Positions 52,505 to 61,128 of a stretch of DNA of 64,000 nucleotides are shown here, one piece after another. The notes under the pieces were generated by a model. It saw nothing but the letters and a program-made list of their open reading frames with translations. It had not been told where the DNA came from and did not search any database. Every line of letters starts with the position of its first letter. The stretch's first letter is position 1. The stretch spans positions 186,001 through 250,000 of the forward strand of contig NZ_AORL01000022.1 of assembly GCF_000383095.1 (NCBI RefSeq). Reading direction: 5' to 3'. The DNA comes from Sphingomonas sp. PR090111-T3T-6A. Lineage in GTDB: Bacteria > Pseudomonadota > Alphaproteobacteria > Sphingomonadales > Sphingomonadaceae. The translations under genes and the position numbers were made by a program.

Positions 52505-52574
52505 AGCGGCTTCTCCTGTTTGTCGCCTGAACGTCGGCGATATAGTGATTCATGAGGCAGAACGGAAGCCGTAC

Positions 52575-52907
52575 TCAACGCCGCCCGACAAGGATCACCA
52601 CACATCCTGTAAGGCATAGTAGCACACCCGCCACATCCGCGCGCGTTACTGGCACCCGTTCGACCAGAACCATCCACGCCACGGCGCACAACACATAGAT
52701 GCCGCCATAGGCCGCATAGGCCCGCCCAGCCGCCGAAGGCTCGGCCAGCGTGAGGAGCCAGCCGAACAGGCAGAGCGAGGCGATTCCCGGCGCCAGCCAC
52801 CAGACGCTCGCGCCGGACCGCATCCACGACCAGAAGGCGAAGCAGCCCCCGATCTCCGCGAGGGCCGCCGCCAGATAGACCGCGAGCGTCGGCGCGAGGC
52901 CGGTCAC
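52575..52907 (-). CDS. YnfA-family membrane protein (UPF0060)
   Basis: 110-aa protein with four transmembrane helices, the size and pattern of YnfA, distant kin of small multidrug transporters. [40 protein letters not shown] and [21 protein letters not shown] match closely. GTG 52907 overlaps the thrS stop by 4 nt (GTGA), so it is coupled to thrS. Export role in this organism is unproven. Confidence 0.92.
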   Translation of the reverse strand: MTGLAPTLAVYLAAALAEIGGCFAFWSWMRSGASVWWLAPGIASLCLFGWLLTLAEPSAAGRAYAAYGGIYVLCAVAWMVLVERVPVTRADVAGVLLCLTGCVVILVGRR

Positions 52908-54904
52908 CGCGCGAGGTCGGGCGCCAGCGCTTCCCGCTTCAGACGCTCGACCAGCGCGTCGAGGCCGATCACCTCCTGCTTGGCGTCGGCGCCGAGCGGA
53001 CGCAGCGCCACGGTGCGCTCCTCCGCCTCGCGCTTGCCGAGGACCAGCAGGTACGGAACCTTCGCCAGCGAATGCTCGCGCACCTTGTAGTTGATCTTCT
53101 CGTTGCGCAGGTCGGTCTCGACTCGGATGCCGGCCGCGCGCAGCGTGGCGGCCACTTCCTCCGCATAGCCATCGGCGTCCGACACGATCGTCGCCACCAC
53201 CGCCTGCACCGGCGCCAGCCAGAGCGGGAAGCGGCCGGCATGATGCTCGATCAGGATGCCGATGAAGCGCTCGAACGTGCCGAGGATGGCGCGGTGGAGC
53301 ATCACCGGGCGATGACGGTTGCCGTCCTCGCCGACATAGGACGCGTCGAGACGCTCGGGCAGCACCGTGTCCGCCTGAATCGTGCCGACCTGCCAGGTGC
53401 GGCCGATCGCGTCGGTCAGGTGGAATTCGAGCTTGGGCGCGTAGAAGGCGCCCTCGCCCGGCAGTTCCTCCCAGCCGAACTCTTCGGTCGCGCGGCCCGA
53501 GGCGGCGACGGCGTCGCGCAGCGTCTGCTCGGCCTTGTCCCACATCTCTTCCGAGCCGAAGCGCTTGTCGGGGCGCAGCGCCAGCTTGATGGCGTAATTG
53601 TCGAAGCCCAGGTCCTTGTAGACGCTGTCGAGCAGGTCGCAGAACTGGCTGATCTCGGCGACGAGCTGGTCCTCGCGCACGAAGATATGCGCGTCATCCT
53701 GCGTGAACTGGCGGACGCGCATGATGCCGTGCAGCGCGCCGTGCGGCTCGTTGCGATGGCAGCAGCCGAACTCGGCCATGCGGATCGGCAGGTCGCGATA
53801 GGACTTGATGCCCTGACGGAAGATCAGGACGTGCGCCGGGCAGTTCATCGGCTTGAGCGCCATCAGGTCGCCCTTGCCGGAGAGGACGGGGCCGTCCTCG
53901 TCGGTGTTGGGGATCTCGTCGGGCACGACGAACATGTTCTCGCGATACTTGCCCCAGTGGCCCGACTGCTCCCACTGGCGCGCGTCCATGAGCTGCGGGG
54001 TCTTCACCTCGACATAGCCCGCGCCGTCGAGACGGCGGCGCATATAAGCCTCGAGCTGGCGCCACAGGACGAAGCCGTTGGGATGCCAGAACACCGAGCC
54101 CTGCGCCTCGGACTGGAGGTGGAACAGGTCCATCTCCTGCCCGATCTTGCGGTGGTCGCGCTTGGCGGCCTCCTCGAGGCGCGTGAGGTGCTGGTCGAGC
54201 TGCTTCTTGTTGAGCCAGCCCGTGCCATAGATGCGCGAGAGCATCGCGTTCTTCTGGTCGCCGCGCCAGTACGCGCCCGACACGCGCGTCAGCTTGAACG
54301 CCTGCGGGTCGAGCTTGCCGGTCGAGGCGAGGTGCGGGCCACGGCACATGTCGAGCCAGTCGCCGCCGGACCAATAGACCGTCAGCTCCTCATTCTCGGG
54401 AAGCTCGGCGGCCCACTCGGCCTTGAAGGTCTCGCCCTCAGCCGTCCAGCGCGCGATCAGCGCCTCGCGCGTCCAGACTTCGCGCTTCAGCGGCTTGTCG
54501 GCGGCGATCAGCTTGCGCATCTCGGCCTCGATCGCCGGCAGATCCTCCTCGGTGAAGGGGCGATCCTTGGGCGCGAAGTCGTAATAGAAGCCGTCGTCCG
54601 TCGCGGGGCCGAACGTGATCTGCGTGCCGGGGAACAGGCTCTGCACTGCCTCCGCCAGAAGGTGCGCATAGTCGTGCCGGGCGAGTTCGAGCGCGTCGGC
54701 CTCGTCCTTCGCCGTCACCAGCGCGAGCTGCGCATCGACCTCCAGCGGGCGCGTGATGTCGCGGAGTTCCCCGTCGACCTTGGCCGCGATCGCTGCCTTG
54801 GCGAGGCCCGGCCCGATCGCCGCCGCGATGTCCGCCGGGGTAGTCCCCGGAGCCACCTCACGGACGGAACCGTCGGGCAGCGTGATCTTGAGCATCGCGG
54901 ACAT
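52904..54904 (-). CDS. thrS: Threonyl-tRNA synthetase
   Basis: Class-II synthetase, 666 aa. N-terminal TGS domain ([13 protein letters not shown]), editing domain with [10 protein letters not shown] near 75, SAD region, catalytic core with motif 2 [19 protein letters not shown] near 382, and C-terminal anticodon domain (about 565-660). ATG 54904 is the first reasonable start; ATG 54895 is possible. Editing histidines are intact. Gene stop is coupled to ynfA. Confidence 0.96.
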   Translation of the reverse strand: MSAMLKITLPDGSVREVAPGTTPADIAAAIGPGLAKAAIAAKVDGELRDITRPLEVDAQLALVTAKDEADALELARHDYAHLLAEAVQSLFPGTQITFGPATDDGFYYDFAPKDRPFTEEDLPAIEAEMRKLIAADKPLKREVWTREALIARWTAEGETFKAEWAAELPENEELTVYWSGGDWLDMCRGPHLASTGKLDPQAFKLTRVSGAYWRGDQKNAMLSRIYGTGWLNKKQLDQHLTRLEEAAKRDHRKIGQEMDLFHLQSEAQGSVFWHPNGFVLWRQLEAYMRRRLDGAGYVEVKTPQLMDARQWEQSGHWGKYRENMFVVPDEIPNTDEDGPVLSGKGDLMALKPMNCPAHVLIFRQGIKSYRDLPIRMAEFGCCHRNEPHGALHGIMRVRQFTQDDAHIFVREDQLVAEISQFCDLLDSVYKDLGFDNYAIKLALRPDKRFGSEEMWDKAEQTLRDAVAASGRATEEFGWEELPGEGAFYAPKLEFHLTDAIGRTWQVGTIQADTVLPERLDASYVGEDGNRHRPVMLHRAILGTFERFIGILIEHHAGRFPLWLAPVQAVVATIVSDADGYAEEVAATLRAAGIRVETDLRNEKINYKVREHSLAKVPYLLVLGKREAEERTVALRPLGADAKQEVIGLDALVERLKREALAPDLAR

Positions 54905-54988
54905 GGAAAAGACTCTCGATGAGATAGGGAAACGACCGATGTCGCTTACCCGCGTGGTCATGATGGAGGCAAGTCGCCCCGTCACCGA

Positions 54989-56290
54989 TCAGGCGACGGC
55001 GATGACTCCCGCTCCGAGATAATGTCCCGCGGCGTCGAAATCAAAGCCGACGACGATCGATCCCGCCGGCGCGCAGGCGTGGCAGACGGCGGTGGGCGTG
55101 GTCAGCAGCACACGCAGGTTGCCGGAAGGCGTCTTGCCGAACGACACGTCGCCCGGCGGGACCGGGAAGGCATCCGGATGCTCGGCCTGCGCGGCGCGAT
55201 AGTCGGCGCGCGCCTTGTCCTCGGCGGTCAGCTCATAAGCGTCGGCGAGGATCGGATCGCCGGCGGCGGGGACGAGGACGGTCGCCATGTTGGTGTTGGC
55301 GCGAAAGGGATAGGTGACCGTGGCGACACCGATCGGCCCCACCTGCTTCCAGGCGGATACATAGCCGGGGTCCCCCGCCGCCACGAGCTTCTGGCTGAAG
55401 GCGATCGAACCCAGCGACGCGCCGCCCTTGCGCATCTGCTCGATCAGGCATTCGCCGATCCCTTCCGACCTGGCGCGGCAGGCCTCCAGCCCCTCGCCGG
55501 ACCAGACGGCGCCGGCATCGAGCGCGGCGCTCAGCTTCTCGGGCGCGCGGCCGATCGGCGGGGCATAAGTGAAGCCCACCAGCCGCTCGGTGTGCGCCAG
55601 CCTGCCGCGCTGGGTGACGAGGATGGCGGCCGGCTCGGTCCTGCGGGGGCGCTGGACGAAATAGACGAAATCGGCATTGGCGAAGCGGAAGCCGCCCCGC
55701 GCGCCGACGATCTCCGATCCGCCGAGCAGGCGCAGCGTCGGCTTGTTGCTCTGCTGCACGCCGTCTGGGCGCGTCACCGGCCCGCGCTTGAGGAAATCGA
55801 AGCTCTGGTAGACGAGCCCCTGCGTCGTCTCGGTCACCACCACGCTGCGGCGCGAATCGACGCCGATGAAACGCGTATGCGCCAGCCAGCGGCAGGAGAG
55901 CTGCTTGTCGTCGAGCTTTACCTCGACGATCGGCGGCACGGTCGCGTCGCCGCCGTCGATCATCTCGGGATTGACGCCATGCACGTCGCCGACGACCTGC
56001 GCGCCCCGCGACAGCGGCCAATGGATCTGCCCCGCCCCCGGATCGGGCGGGCCCACCTGATAGCTCTGGGTGTCGAACTTGCCGGAGCGCCGATCGAGCA
56101 AGGTGATGATGCTCGCTCCCCTGGCGTCCGGCTTTCCGGCGAACAGCGCATAAGGGCCACTCACCGCATCGCAGACGAACCAGCCGTCACGCGCGGGCAT
56201 CGCATTGATACGGGTGACGCTGTCGTCCGGCGCGGCCGCGCGGAGCGGCATGGCGGCCAATAGCAGGGCAAGGGAGACGAGATGCTTCAT
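54989..56290 (-). CDS. Secreted protein of unknown family
   Basis: 433-aa protein with a signal peptide (1-18, cleavage near LRAAA). No recognised domain. The sequence is beta-rich with repeated short strands (GKFDTQSYQVG, IVEVKLDDKQLSC, VVVTETTQGLVYQSFDF), which would suit a propeller-like or sandwich fold. Six or more cysteines, including a late CHAC, imply disulfides in the periplasm. GGAGGG lies about 7 nt before ATG 56290, confirming the start. It stands alone between thrS and the divergent symporter. Confidence 0.72.
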   Translation of the reverse strand: MKHLVSLALLLAAMPLRAAAPDDSVTRINAMPARDGWFVCDAVSGPYALFAGKPDARGASIITLLDRRSGKFDTQSYQVGPPDPGAGQIHWPLSRGAQVVGDVHGVNPEMIDGGDATVPPIVEVKLDDKQLSCRWLAHTRFIGVDSRRSVVVTETTQGLVYQSFDFLKRGPVTRPDGVQQSNKPTLRLLGGSEIVGARGGFRFANADFVYFVQRPRRTEPAAILVTQRGRLAHTERLVGFTYAPPIGRAPEKLSAALDAGAVWSGEGLEACRARSEGIGECLIEQMRKGGASLGSIAFSQKLVAAGDPGYVSAWKQVGPIGVATVTYPFRANTNMATVLVPAAGDPILADAYELTAEDKARADYRAAQAEHPDAFPVPPGDVSFGKTPSGNLRVLLTTPTAVCHACAPAGSIVVGFDFDAAGHYLGAGVIAVA

Positions 56291-56415
56291 CGACCCTCCG
56301 TAACGATCTGTCACCTGAACCCACGATGATAACGCTTCACCGCACACTCTAGCATGGGTTGACCGCGGGCGCCTGCTCGCCTCTTGTGCCGGCTCTATCA
56401 TTTCGGGGAGCATCC

Positions 56416-57672
56416 GTGGCGCAACGCCTGACCCTCTATATTCTGATCGGCATGGTTCTGGGCATCGTCGCCGGACTGGCGATGCATGCGGCCGTTGCCG
56501 AGCCGGCGCTGAGCCTGTGGGCGGGCTATCTCACCATCCCGACCGACCTGTTCCTGCGACTGATCAAGATGATCATCGCGCCGCTGGTCTTCTCCACGCT
56601 GGTGGTCGGCATCGCCCATATGGGGGATACGTCCGCGCTCGGGCGGATCGGGGCGCGCACGCTCGGCTGGTTCCTCGGCGCAACCCTCGTCTCGCTGACG
56701 CTCGGCCTCATCATGGTCAACCTGCTCCAGCCGGGCGCGCATACCGGCCTTGCCCTTCCGCCGACCGGCGAGGGCATGGGGCTCGATGCCAAGGGCTTCA
56801 ACCTCCACGATTTCTTCGTCCACATCGTCCCCGCCTCGATCACCGAGGCGATGGCCAACAACGACATCCTGCCGATCGTCGTCTTCTCGGTGTTCATGGG
56901 CGTGGCGCTGGTGGCGGTCGGCGAGAAGGGCAAGCCGCTGGTCGCCGGCATCGAGGCGCTGGTCGCGGTGATGCTGAAGATCACCGACTATGTGATGCGC
57001 GTCGCGCCGATCGCGGTGTTCGCCGCCATCGCCCATGCGGTGGCGATCAACGGTGCCGGCATCCTGCTCACCTTCGGGCGCTTCGTCGGCAGCTTCTACC
57101 TGACGCTTGGCGTGCTGTGGGCGGTGCTGATCGGCGCGGGTTTCGTGATGCTGGGCGGACGCGCGCGTTCGCTCGTGCGGCTGATCCGCGAGCCGACCCT
57201 GCTCGCCTTCTCCACCGCCTCGTCGGAAGCGGCCTATCCGCGCCTCTTGGAGGCCCTGGAAGTCTTCGGCGTGCCCCGCCGCATCGCCAGCTTCGTGCTG
57301 CCCTTGGGCTATTCGTTCAACCTCGACGGCTCGATGATCTACATGACCTTCGCGACCCTGTTCATCGCGCAGGCCTATGGCATCGACATCTCGATCGGGC
57401 AGCAGATCCTGATGGTGCTGATCCTGATGGTGACGTCGAAGGGCATGGCCGGCGTGCCGCGCGCCAGCCTCGTCGTGATCGCCGCCGTGATGGGGCATTT
57501 CCACATCCCCGAGGCCGGGCTGCTGCTCGTGCTGGCGGTCGACCAGTTCCTCGACATGGGCCGTTCGGGCACCAACGTGATCGGCAATGCGGTGGCCACC
57601 GCCGTGGTTGCCAAATGGGAGGGCGCGCTCACTCCTCCGAGGGAGCGGCTGGACCTCGACACGCAAGCATAG
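56416..57672 (+). CDS. Dicarboxylate/amino acid:cation symporter (DAACS family)
   Basis: Inner-membrane symporter of 418 aa related to GltP and DctA. FLRLIKMIIAPLVFSTLVVG, the serine-rich hairpin FSTASSEAAYP, GYSFNLDGSM, the GMAGVPRAS hairpin and FLDMGRSGTNVIGN follow in family order. It takes up glutamate, aspartate or C4-dicarboxylates with Na+ or H+. GTG 56416 is the start because GGGGAG lies 5 nt upstream. Precise substrate is not decidable. Confidence 0.93.
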   Translation: MAQRLTLYILIGMVLGIVAGLAMHAAVAEPALSLWAGYLTIPTDLFLRLIKMIIAPLVFSTLVVGIAHMGDTSALGRIGARTLGWFLGATLVSLTLGLIMVNLLQPGAHTGLALPPTGEGMGLDAKGFNLHDFFVHIVPASITEAMANNDILPIVVFSVFMGVALVAVGEKGKPLVAGIEALVAVMLKITDYVMRVAPIAVFAAIAHAVAINGAGILLTFGRFVGSFYLTLGVLWAVLIGAGFVMLGGRARSLVRLIREPTLLAFSTASSEAAYPRLLEALEVFGVPRRIASFVLPLGYSFNLDGSMIYMTFATLFIAQAYGIDISIGQQILMVLILMVTSKGMAGVPRASLVVIAAVMGHFHIPEAGLLLVLAVDQFLDMGRSGTNVIGNAVATAVVAKWEGALTPPRERLDLDTQA

Positions 57673-57731
57673 GATAATGACGGTCGGAAGCGGTGCGCCG
57701 CTTCCCGCGTCAGTCACTAAGGAATCGCGCG

Positions 57732-57986
57732 ATGCTGGATAAGCTGTTCCTCGATCATCCCGCCGATGTGGGCGAGACCTATGGCGAGCATATGCGCCAT
57801 GCCTCGGGCTACGGCTTCGCGATGATCGGCGGCGGCATCGCCTGCCTCGTCCATGCGCTCGTGCCCGCCCTGTTCAAGACGCGCGGCAGCGAGACGATCA
57901 ACCATCTCCACCAGAAGCTGGTCCGCTCGCGCGGCGCCAAGCGCGACGCCACCATCGAGATGCGCACCGGCGGATGGGTGATCTGA
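57732..57986 (+). CDS. DUF6356 family protein
   Basis: 84-aa protein: LFLDHPADVGETYGEHMRHA, a hydrophobic stretch GYGFAMIGGGIACLVHALVPALF (about 27-48), and HLHQKLVRSRG. This matches small DUF6356 proteins of sphingomonads, function unknown; some databases call them capsule-related without evidence I can confirm. Its 3' end overlaps the hydrolase gene by 13 nt. Confidence 0.8.
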   Translation: MLDKLFLDHPADVGETYGEHMRHASGYGFAMIGGGIACLVHALVPALFKTRGSETINHLHQKLVRSRGAKRDATIEMRTGGWVI

Positions 57987-58726
57987 CCGGCGCGGAGCCC
58001 CCGCGCTTCATCACAACGAGGGACGGCCGCCGCCTCGCCGTGCGCTTTCGCGGCGGGCACGGGCCGGCGCTGCTGTTCCTGCCCGGCTATGCCTCCGACA
58101 TGATGGGCGGCAAGGCGGTGGCGCTCGACGCCTGGGCCGAGCGAACCGGCCACGCCATGATCCGCTTCGACTATTCGGGCACCGGCGAGAGCGAGGGTGC
58201 CTTCGAGGAGGGCACGCTCGCCCGCTGGCGCGACGATGCGCTGGCGATCGTCGATGCGTGCGAGGGCGATCTGGTGGTGGTCGGCTCGTCGATGGGCGGC
58301 TGGCTGATGCTGCTGGTGGCGCTGGCCCGGCCGGACCGGGTGCGCGCGCTGGTCGGCATCGCGGCCGCGCCCGATTTCTCGGACTGGGGCTATTCGCAGG
58401 ACGAGAAGATGACGATCCTGCGCGATGGGCGGCTGGAGCAGCCCTCCCCCTATGGCGCGCCGATGGTGACGACCAAGGGCTTCTGGCAATCGGCCGAAGC
58501 ACTCCGCCTGCTTCACGCGCCGATCGCCTTCGACGGGCCGATGCGGTTGCTCCATGGCGAGGCCGACGCCGACGTGCCGCCCTGGGTGTCCGGGCGGATC
58601 GCGGCGCTCGTCCGTTCAGCCGATGTGCAGACCATCCTCGTCAAGGACGGCGATCATCGCCTGTCGCGCCCGCATGACCTCATTTTGCTGGAGCGCACGG
58701 TGGAATCGCTGATGGAGAGCCTGTGA
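57974..58726 (+). CDS. Alpha/beta hydrolase
   Basis: 250-aa hydrolase: oxyanion-region LFLPGYASDMMGGK, nucleophile Ser in GSSMGGW near 98, acid in GEADADVP near 196 and histidine in DGDHRLSRP near 226. Lid is short. Similar proteins are annotated as carboxylesterases or mycophenolic-acid acyl-glucuronide esterase (ABHD10-like). Overlaps DUF6356 by 13 nt and the TPR gene by 4 nt (GTGA). Confidence 0.9.
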   Translation: MGDLTGAEPPRFITTRDGRRLAVRFRGGHGPALLFLPGYASDMMGGKAVALDAWAERTGHAMIRFDYSGTGESEGAFEEGTLARWRDDALAIVDACEGDLVVVGSSMGGWLMLLVALARPDRVRALVGIAAAPDFSDWGYSQDEKMTILRDGRLEQPSPYGAPMVTTKGFWQSAEALRLLHAPIAFDGPMRLLHGEADADVPPWVSGRIAALVRSADVQTILVKDGDHRLSRPHDLILLERTVESLMESL

Positions 58727-59511
58727 TCCCCGCCCTCGCCCTGCTGCTGGCCGCCGCTCCGGCTCCGGCGCACACCGGCCCGGCCGACACGCGCAGCCCG
58801 CAGGCGCGCTATCAGGAGTGCATCAAGCAGAGCGACACCGATCCCGCCGCCGCGGCGCAGCTCGCGACGGCATGGGCGGCCTCGGGCGGCGGCGCGCTGG
58901 CGGCGCACTGCCTCGGCATCGCGCGCAGCGCCACCGAGGACTGGAAGGGCGCTGCCGATGCCTTCACCGCCGCCGCCGACATCGCCACCAAGACGCACGA
59001 TCGCACGGCCGCGAGCTACTGGGTCTCGGCCGGCAACGCCGCGCTGGCGGCCGGCGACACCGCCCGCGCCCGCGCCGCGCTGTCGAGCGCGCTCGCCGAC
59101 CCCGCGCTTGCCGAACAGATGAAGGGCGAGGCCTATCTCGACCGGGCCCGCGCCGATGTCGCCGCCGGAGACCTCCCCGCCGCGCGCACCGACATGAACG
59201 ACGCGCTGGCGCTCGTCCCTGCCGATCCGATGGCCTGGCTGCTTTCCGCCACGCTCGCGCGGCGCATGGGCGACGGCAGCCGCGCCACCTCCGACATCAA
59301 GGAAGCGATGCTGCGCGCACCCAACGAGGCGGACGTGCTCTATGAGGCGGGCAATATCGCCGCGACCAACGGCAATATGGAGGATGCCCGCGTACAATGG
59401 TCCCGCGCGGTCGCCGCCGATCCGCAGAGCGACGTCGCGAAATCCGCCCGCGCCAATCTCGACGCCACCGGCGAGGGCGCGCCCAAGCCTGCGCCGAAAC
59501 CCGGCCGCTGA
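58723..59511 (+). CDS. Secreted TPR-repeat protein
   Basis: 262-aa protein with an N-terminal signal (1-16) and about five tetratricopeptide-like helix pairs (ASYWVSAGNAALAAGDTARAR, DRARADVAAGDLPAARTDMND, LLYEAGNIAATNG-type repeats), then a Pro/Lys-rich tail. Such proteins are periplasmic scaffolds; the partner is unknown. GTG 58723 shares GTGA with the hydrolase stop. Cys pair near 31 and 61 may form a disulfide. Confidence 0.82.
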   Translation: MIPALALLLAAAPAPAHTGPADTRSPQARYQECIKQSDTDPAAAAQLATAWAASGGGALAAHCLGIARSATEDWKGAADAFTAAADIATKTHDRTAASYWVSAGNAALAAGDTARARAALSSALADPALAEQMKGEAYLDRARADVAAGDLPAARTDMNDALALVPADPMAWLLSATLARRMGDGSRATSDIKEAMLRAPNEADVLYEAGNIAATNGNMEDARVQWSRAVAADPQSDVAKSARANLDATGEGAPKPAPKPGR

Positions 59512-59513
59512 GG

Positions 59514-59542
59514 TTCACAAGGCCCCCGCCGAAGCCTAGATT
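59514..59542 (+). promoter_or_regulatory. gloA promoter, possibly leaderless
   Basis: TTCACA (59514-59519), 17-nt spacer, TAGATT (59537-59542), then 6 nt to the gloA ATG. GGTGG directly before the ATG is too close to act as a normal ribosome site. Confidence 0.4.
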
Positions 59543-59548
59543 GGTGGC

Positions 59549-59965
59549 ATGAAGTATCTGCACACCATGATCCGCGTCTCGGACCCGGCCGAGACGATCC
59601 GCTTCTTCGAGCTGCTCGGCCTGAAGGAGACCCGCCGCATGGAAAGCGAGCAGGGCCGCTTCACGCTGATCTACCTCGCCGCCCCCGGCGACGAGGCGGC
59701 CGAGGTGGAGCTGACCCACAATTGGGACGAGAAGGGCTATGACGGCGGCCGCAATTTCGGCCACCTCGCCTATCGCGTCGACGATATCTATGCGCTGTGC
59801 AGCAAGCTGATGGACGCCGGCATCACCATCAACCGCCCGCCGCGCGACGGCCACATGGCCTTCATCCGCACGCCCGACAATATCTCGATCGAGCTGCTTC
59901 AGGCTGGCGATCGCCTGCCCCCGGCCGAGCCCTGGGCCTCGATGCCCAATACGGGAAGCTGGTAA
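59549..59965 (+). CDS. gloA: Lactoylglutathione lyase (glyoxalase I)
   Basis: 138-aa metalloenzyme that converts the methylglyoxal-glutathione hemithioacetal to lactoylglutathione. All four metal ligands are in register with the E. coli Ni-type enzyme: H5, E54, H72 and E115. The absence of the long insertions of Zn-type enzymes points to Ni or Co. It is followed 5 nt later by gloB, so both steps of the glyoxalase path are together. Confidence 0.95.
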   Translation: MKYLHTMIRVSDPAETIRFFELLGLKETRRMESEQGRFTLIYLAAPGDEAAEVELTHNWDEKGYDGGRNFGHLAYRVDDIYALCSKLMDAGITINRPPRDGHMAFIRTPDNISIELLQAGDRLPPAEPWASMPNTGSW

Positions 59966-59970
59966 GCGCC

Positions 59971-60699
59971 ATGATGCTGGAGATCGTCCCCGTCCCCGCG
60001 CTCAGCGACAATTATGTGTGGCTGATGCACGACGCCCGAAGCGGCGAGACGGTGGCGGTCGACCCCGGCGAGGCGGCGCCCGTGCTCGCCGCGGCCGACG
60101 CGCGGGGCTGGCGCATCACGCAGGTGTGGAACACCCACTGGCATCCCGATCATGTCGGCGGCAACGCCGCGATCCGGGAAGCCACCGGCGCCACCATCAC
60201 CGGCCCGTCCGAACAGGGCCGCATCCCGACGCTCGACCGGGTGGTCGAGGAGGGCGACACCGTCCGCATCGGCGCGCAAGAGGGGCAGGTGATCGCCGTC
60301 GGCGCGCATACCGCCGGGCATATCGCCATCCACCTGCCCGGCGAGGCGGTGGTGTTCACCGGCGATACGCTGTTCGCCATGGGCTGCGGCCGGCTGTTCG
60401 AGGGGACGGCCGAGGATATGTTCGCCGCTCTTGGCAAACTTGCCAAATTGCCGGGCGAGACGCGGGTCTGCTGCGGCCATGAATATACCGTCGCCAACGG
60501 GCGTTTCGCCGTGGTAACCGAGCCCGGCAACGAGGCCGCGCGCGAGGCGCTGGCGCGCGCCGAGCGGCTGCGTGCCGAGGGCCGGCCGACGCTGCCCTCC
60601 ACCATCGCCCTCGAACGGGCCACCAATCCCTTCCTGCGCGCGCGCGACGCGCGGGAACTGGCCGAACGCCGCTCCGCCAAGGACAGCTTCAAGGGATAG
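59971..60699 (+). CDS. gloB: Hydroxyacylglutathione hydrolase (glyoxalase II)
   Basis: 242-aa metallo-beta-lactamase-fold enzyme that frees lactate and glutathione from lactoylglutathione. Metal motif THWHPDH at 55-61, later AHTAGH, FTGDTLF and CGHEYT, and a C-terminal HAGH-C helical domain ending in NPFLRA. Two ATGs (59971, 59974) are possible. Slightly shorter than the usual 250-255 aa. Partner of gloA. Confidence 0.94.
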   Translation: MMLEIVPVPALSDNYVWLMHDARSGETVAVDPGEAAPVLAAADARGWRITQVWNTHWHPDHVGGNAAIREATGATITGPSEQGRIPTLDRVVEEGDTVRIGAQEGQVIAVGAHTAGHIAIHLPGEAVVFTGDTLFAMGCGRLFEGTAEDMFAALGKLAKLPGETRVCCGHEYTVANGRFAVVTEPGNEAAREALARAERLRAEGRPTLPSTIALERATNPFLRARDARELAERRSAKDSFKG

Positions 60700-60741
60700 G
60701 AACGCAATCGGGCGTTCCTTCGCGCAGAAAGGATGGAGTCG

Positions 60742-61128
60742 ATGCGTATCCTGACTCTCGCCACGCTGCTGGCCGTGCTGGCTTCCGGCACCGCGCAGGC
60801 CTCTCCCCCGCAGACGGTGGAGCAGGCGCTCGCCGGGCGCACCCCCGGCAAACCCACCTCCTGCATCCCGCTCACCCGCGTCGACAGCACCGAGATCTTC
60901 GATTCCGGCGCGATCCTCTACCGGATGAAGGGCGGCCCGGATTATCTCAACACGCCCCCCCACTGCTCCACCCTGCGCCACGACCGCGCCATCTCCACCC
61001 GCACGCCGACCGGCTCGATCTGTAGCGGCGACATCATACGAATCTTCGACGCGCCCGCCCATTTCGACTTCGGCGGCTGCGGGCTGGGCGAGTTCGTCCC
61101 CTATCCGCGGGTGAAGAAGGCTCAGTAG
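60742..61128 (+). CDS. Small secreted Cys-containing protein, unknown
   Basis: 128-aa protein with a clear signal peptide (1-20, LASGTAQA). The mature part has five cysteines (CIPL, HCST, SICSGD, GGCG region) and a conserved-looking GDIIRIFD plus FDFGGCGLGEFVPY end. I have seen similar short hypothetical proteins in sphingomonads but cannot name a domain. AAAGGA at 60728-60733 favours ATG 60742 over 60733. Its stop region overlaps the convergent ligase gene by 7 nt. Confidence 0.72.
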   Translation: MRILTLATLLAVLASGTAQASPPQTVEQALAGRTPGKPTSCIPLTRVDSTEIFDSGAILYRMKGGPDYLNTPPHCSTLRHDRAISTRTPTGSICSGDIIRIFDAPAHFDFGGCGLGEFVPYPRVKKAQ

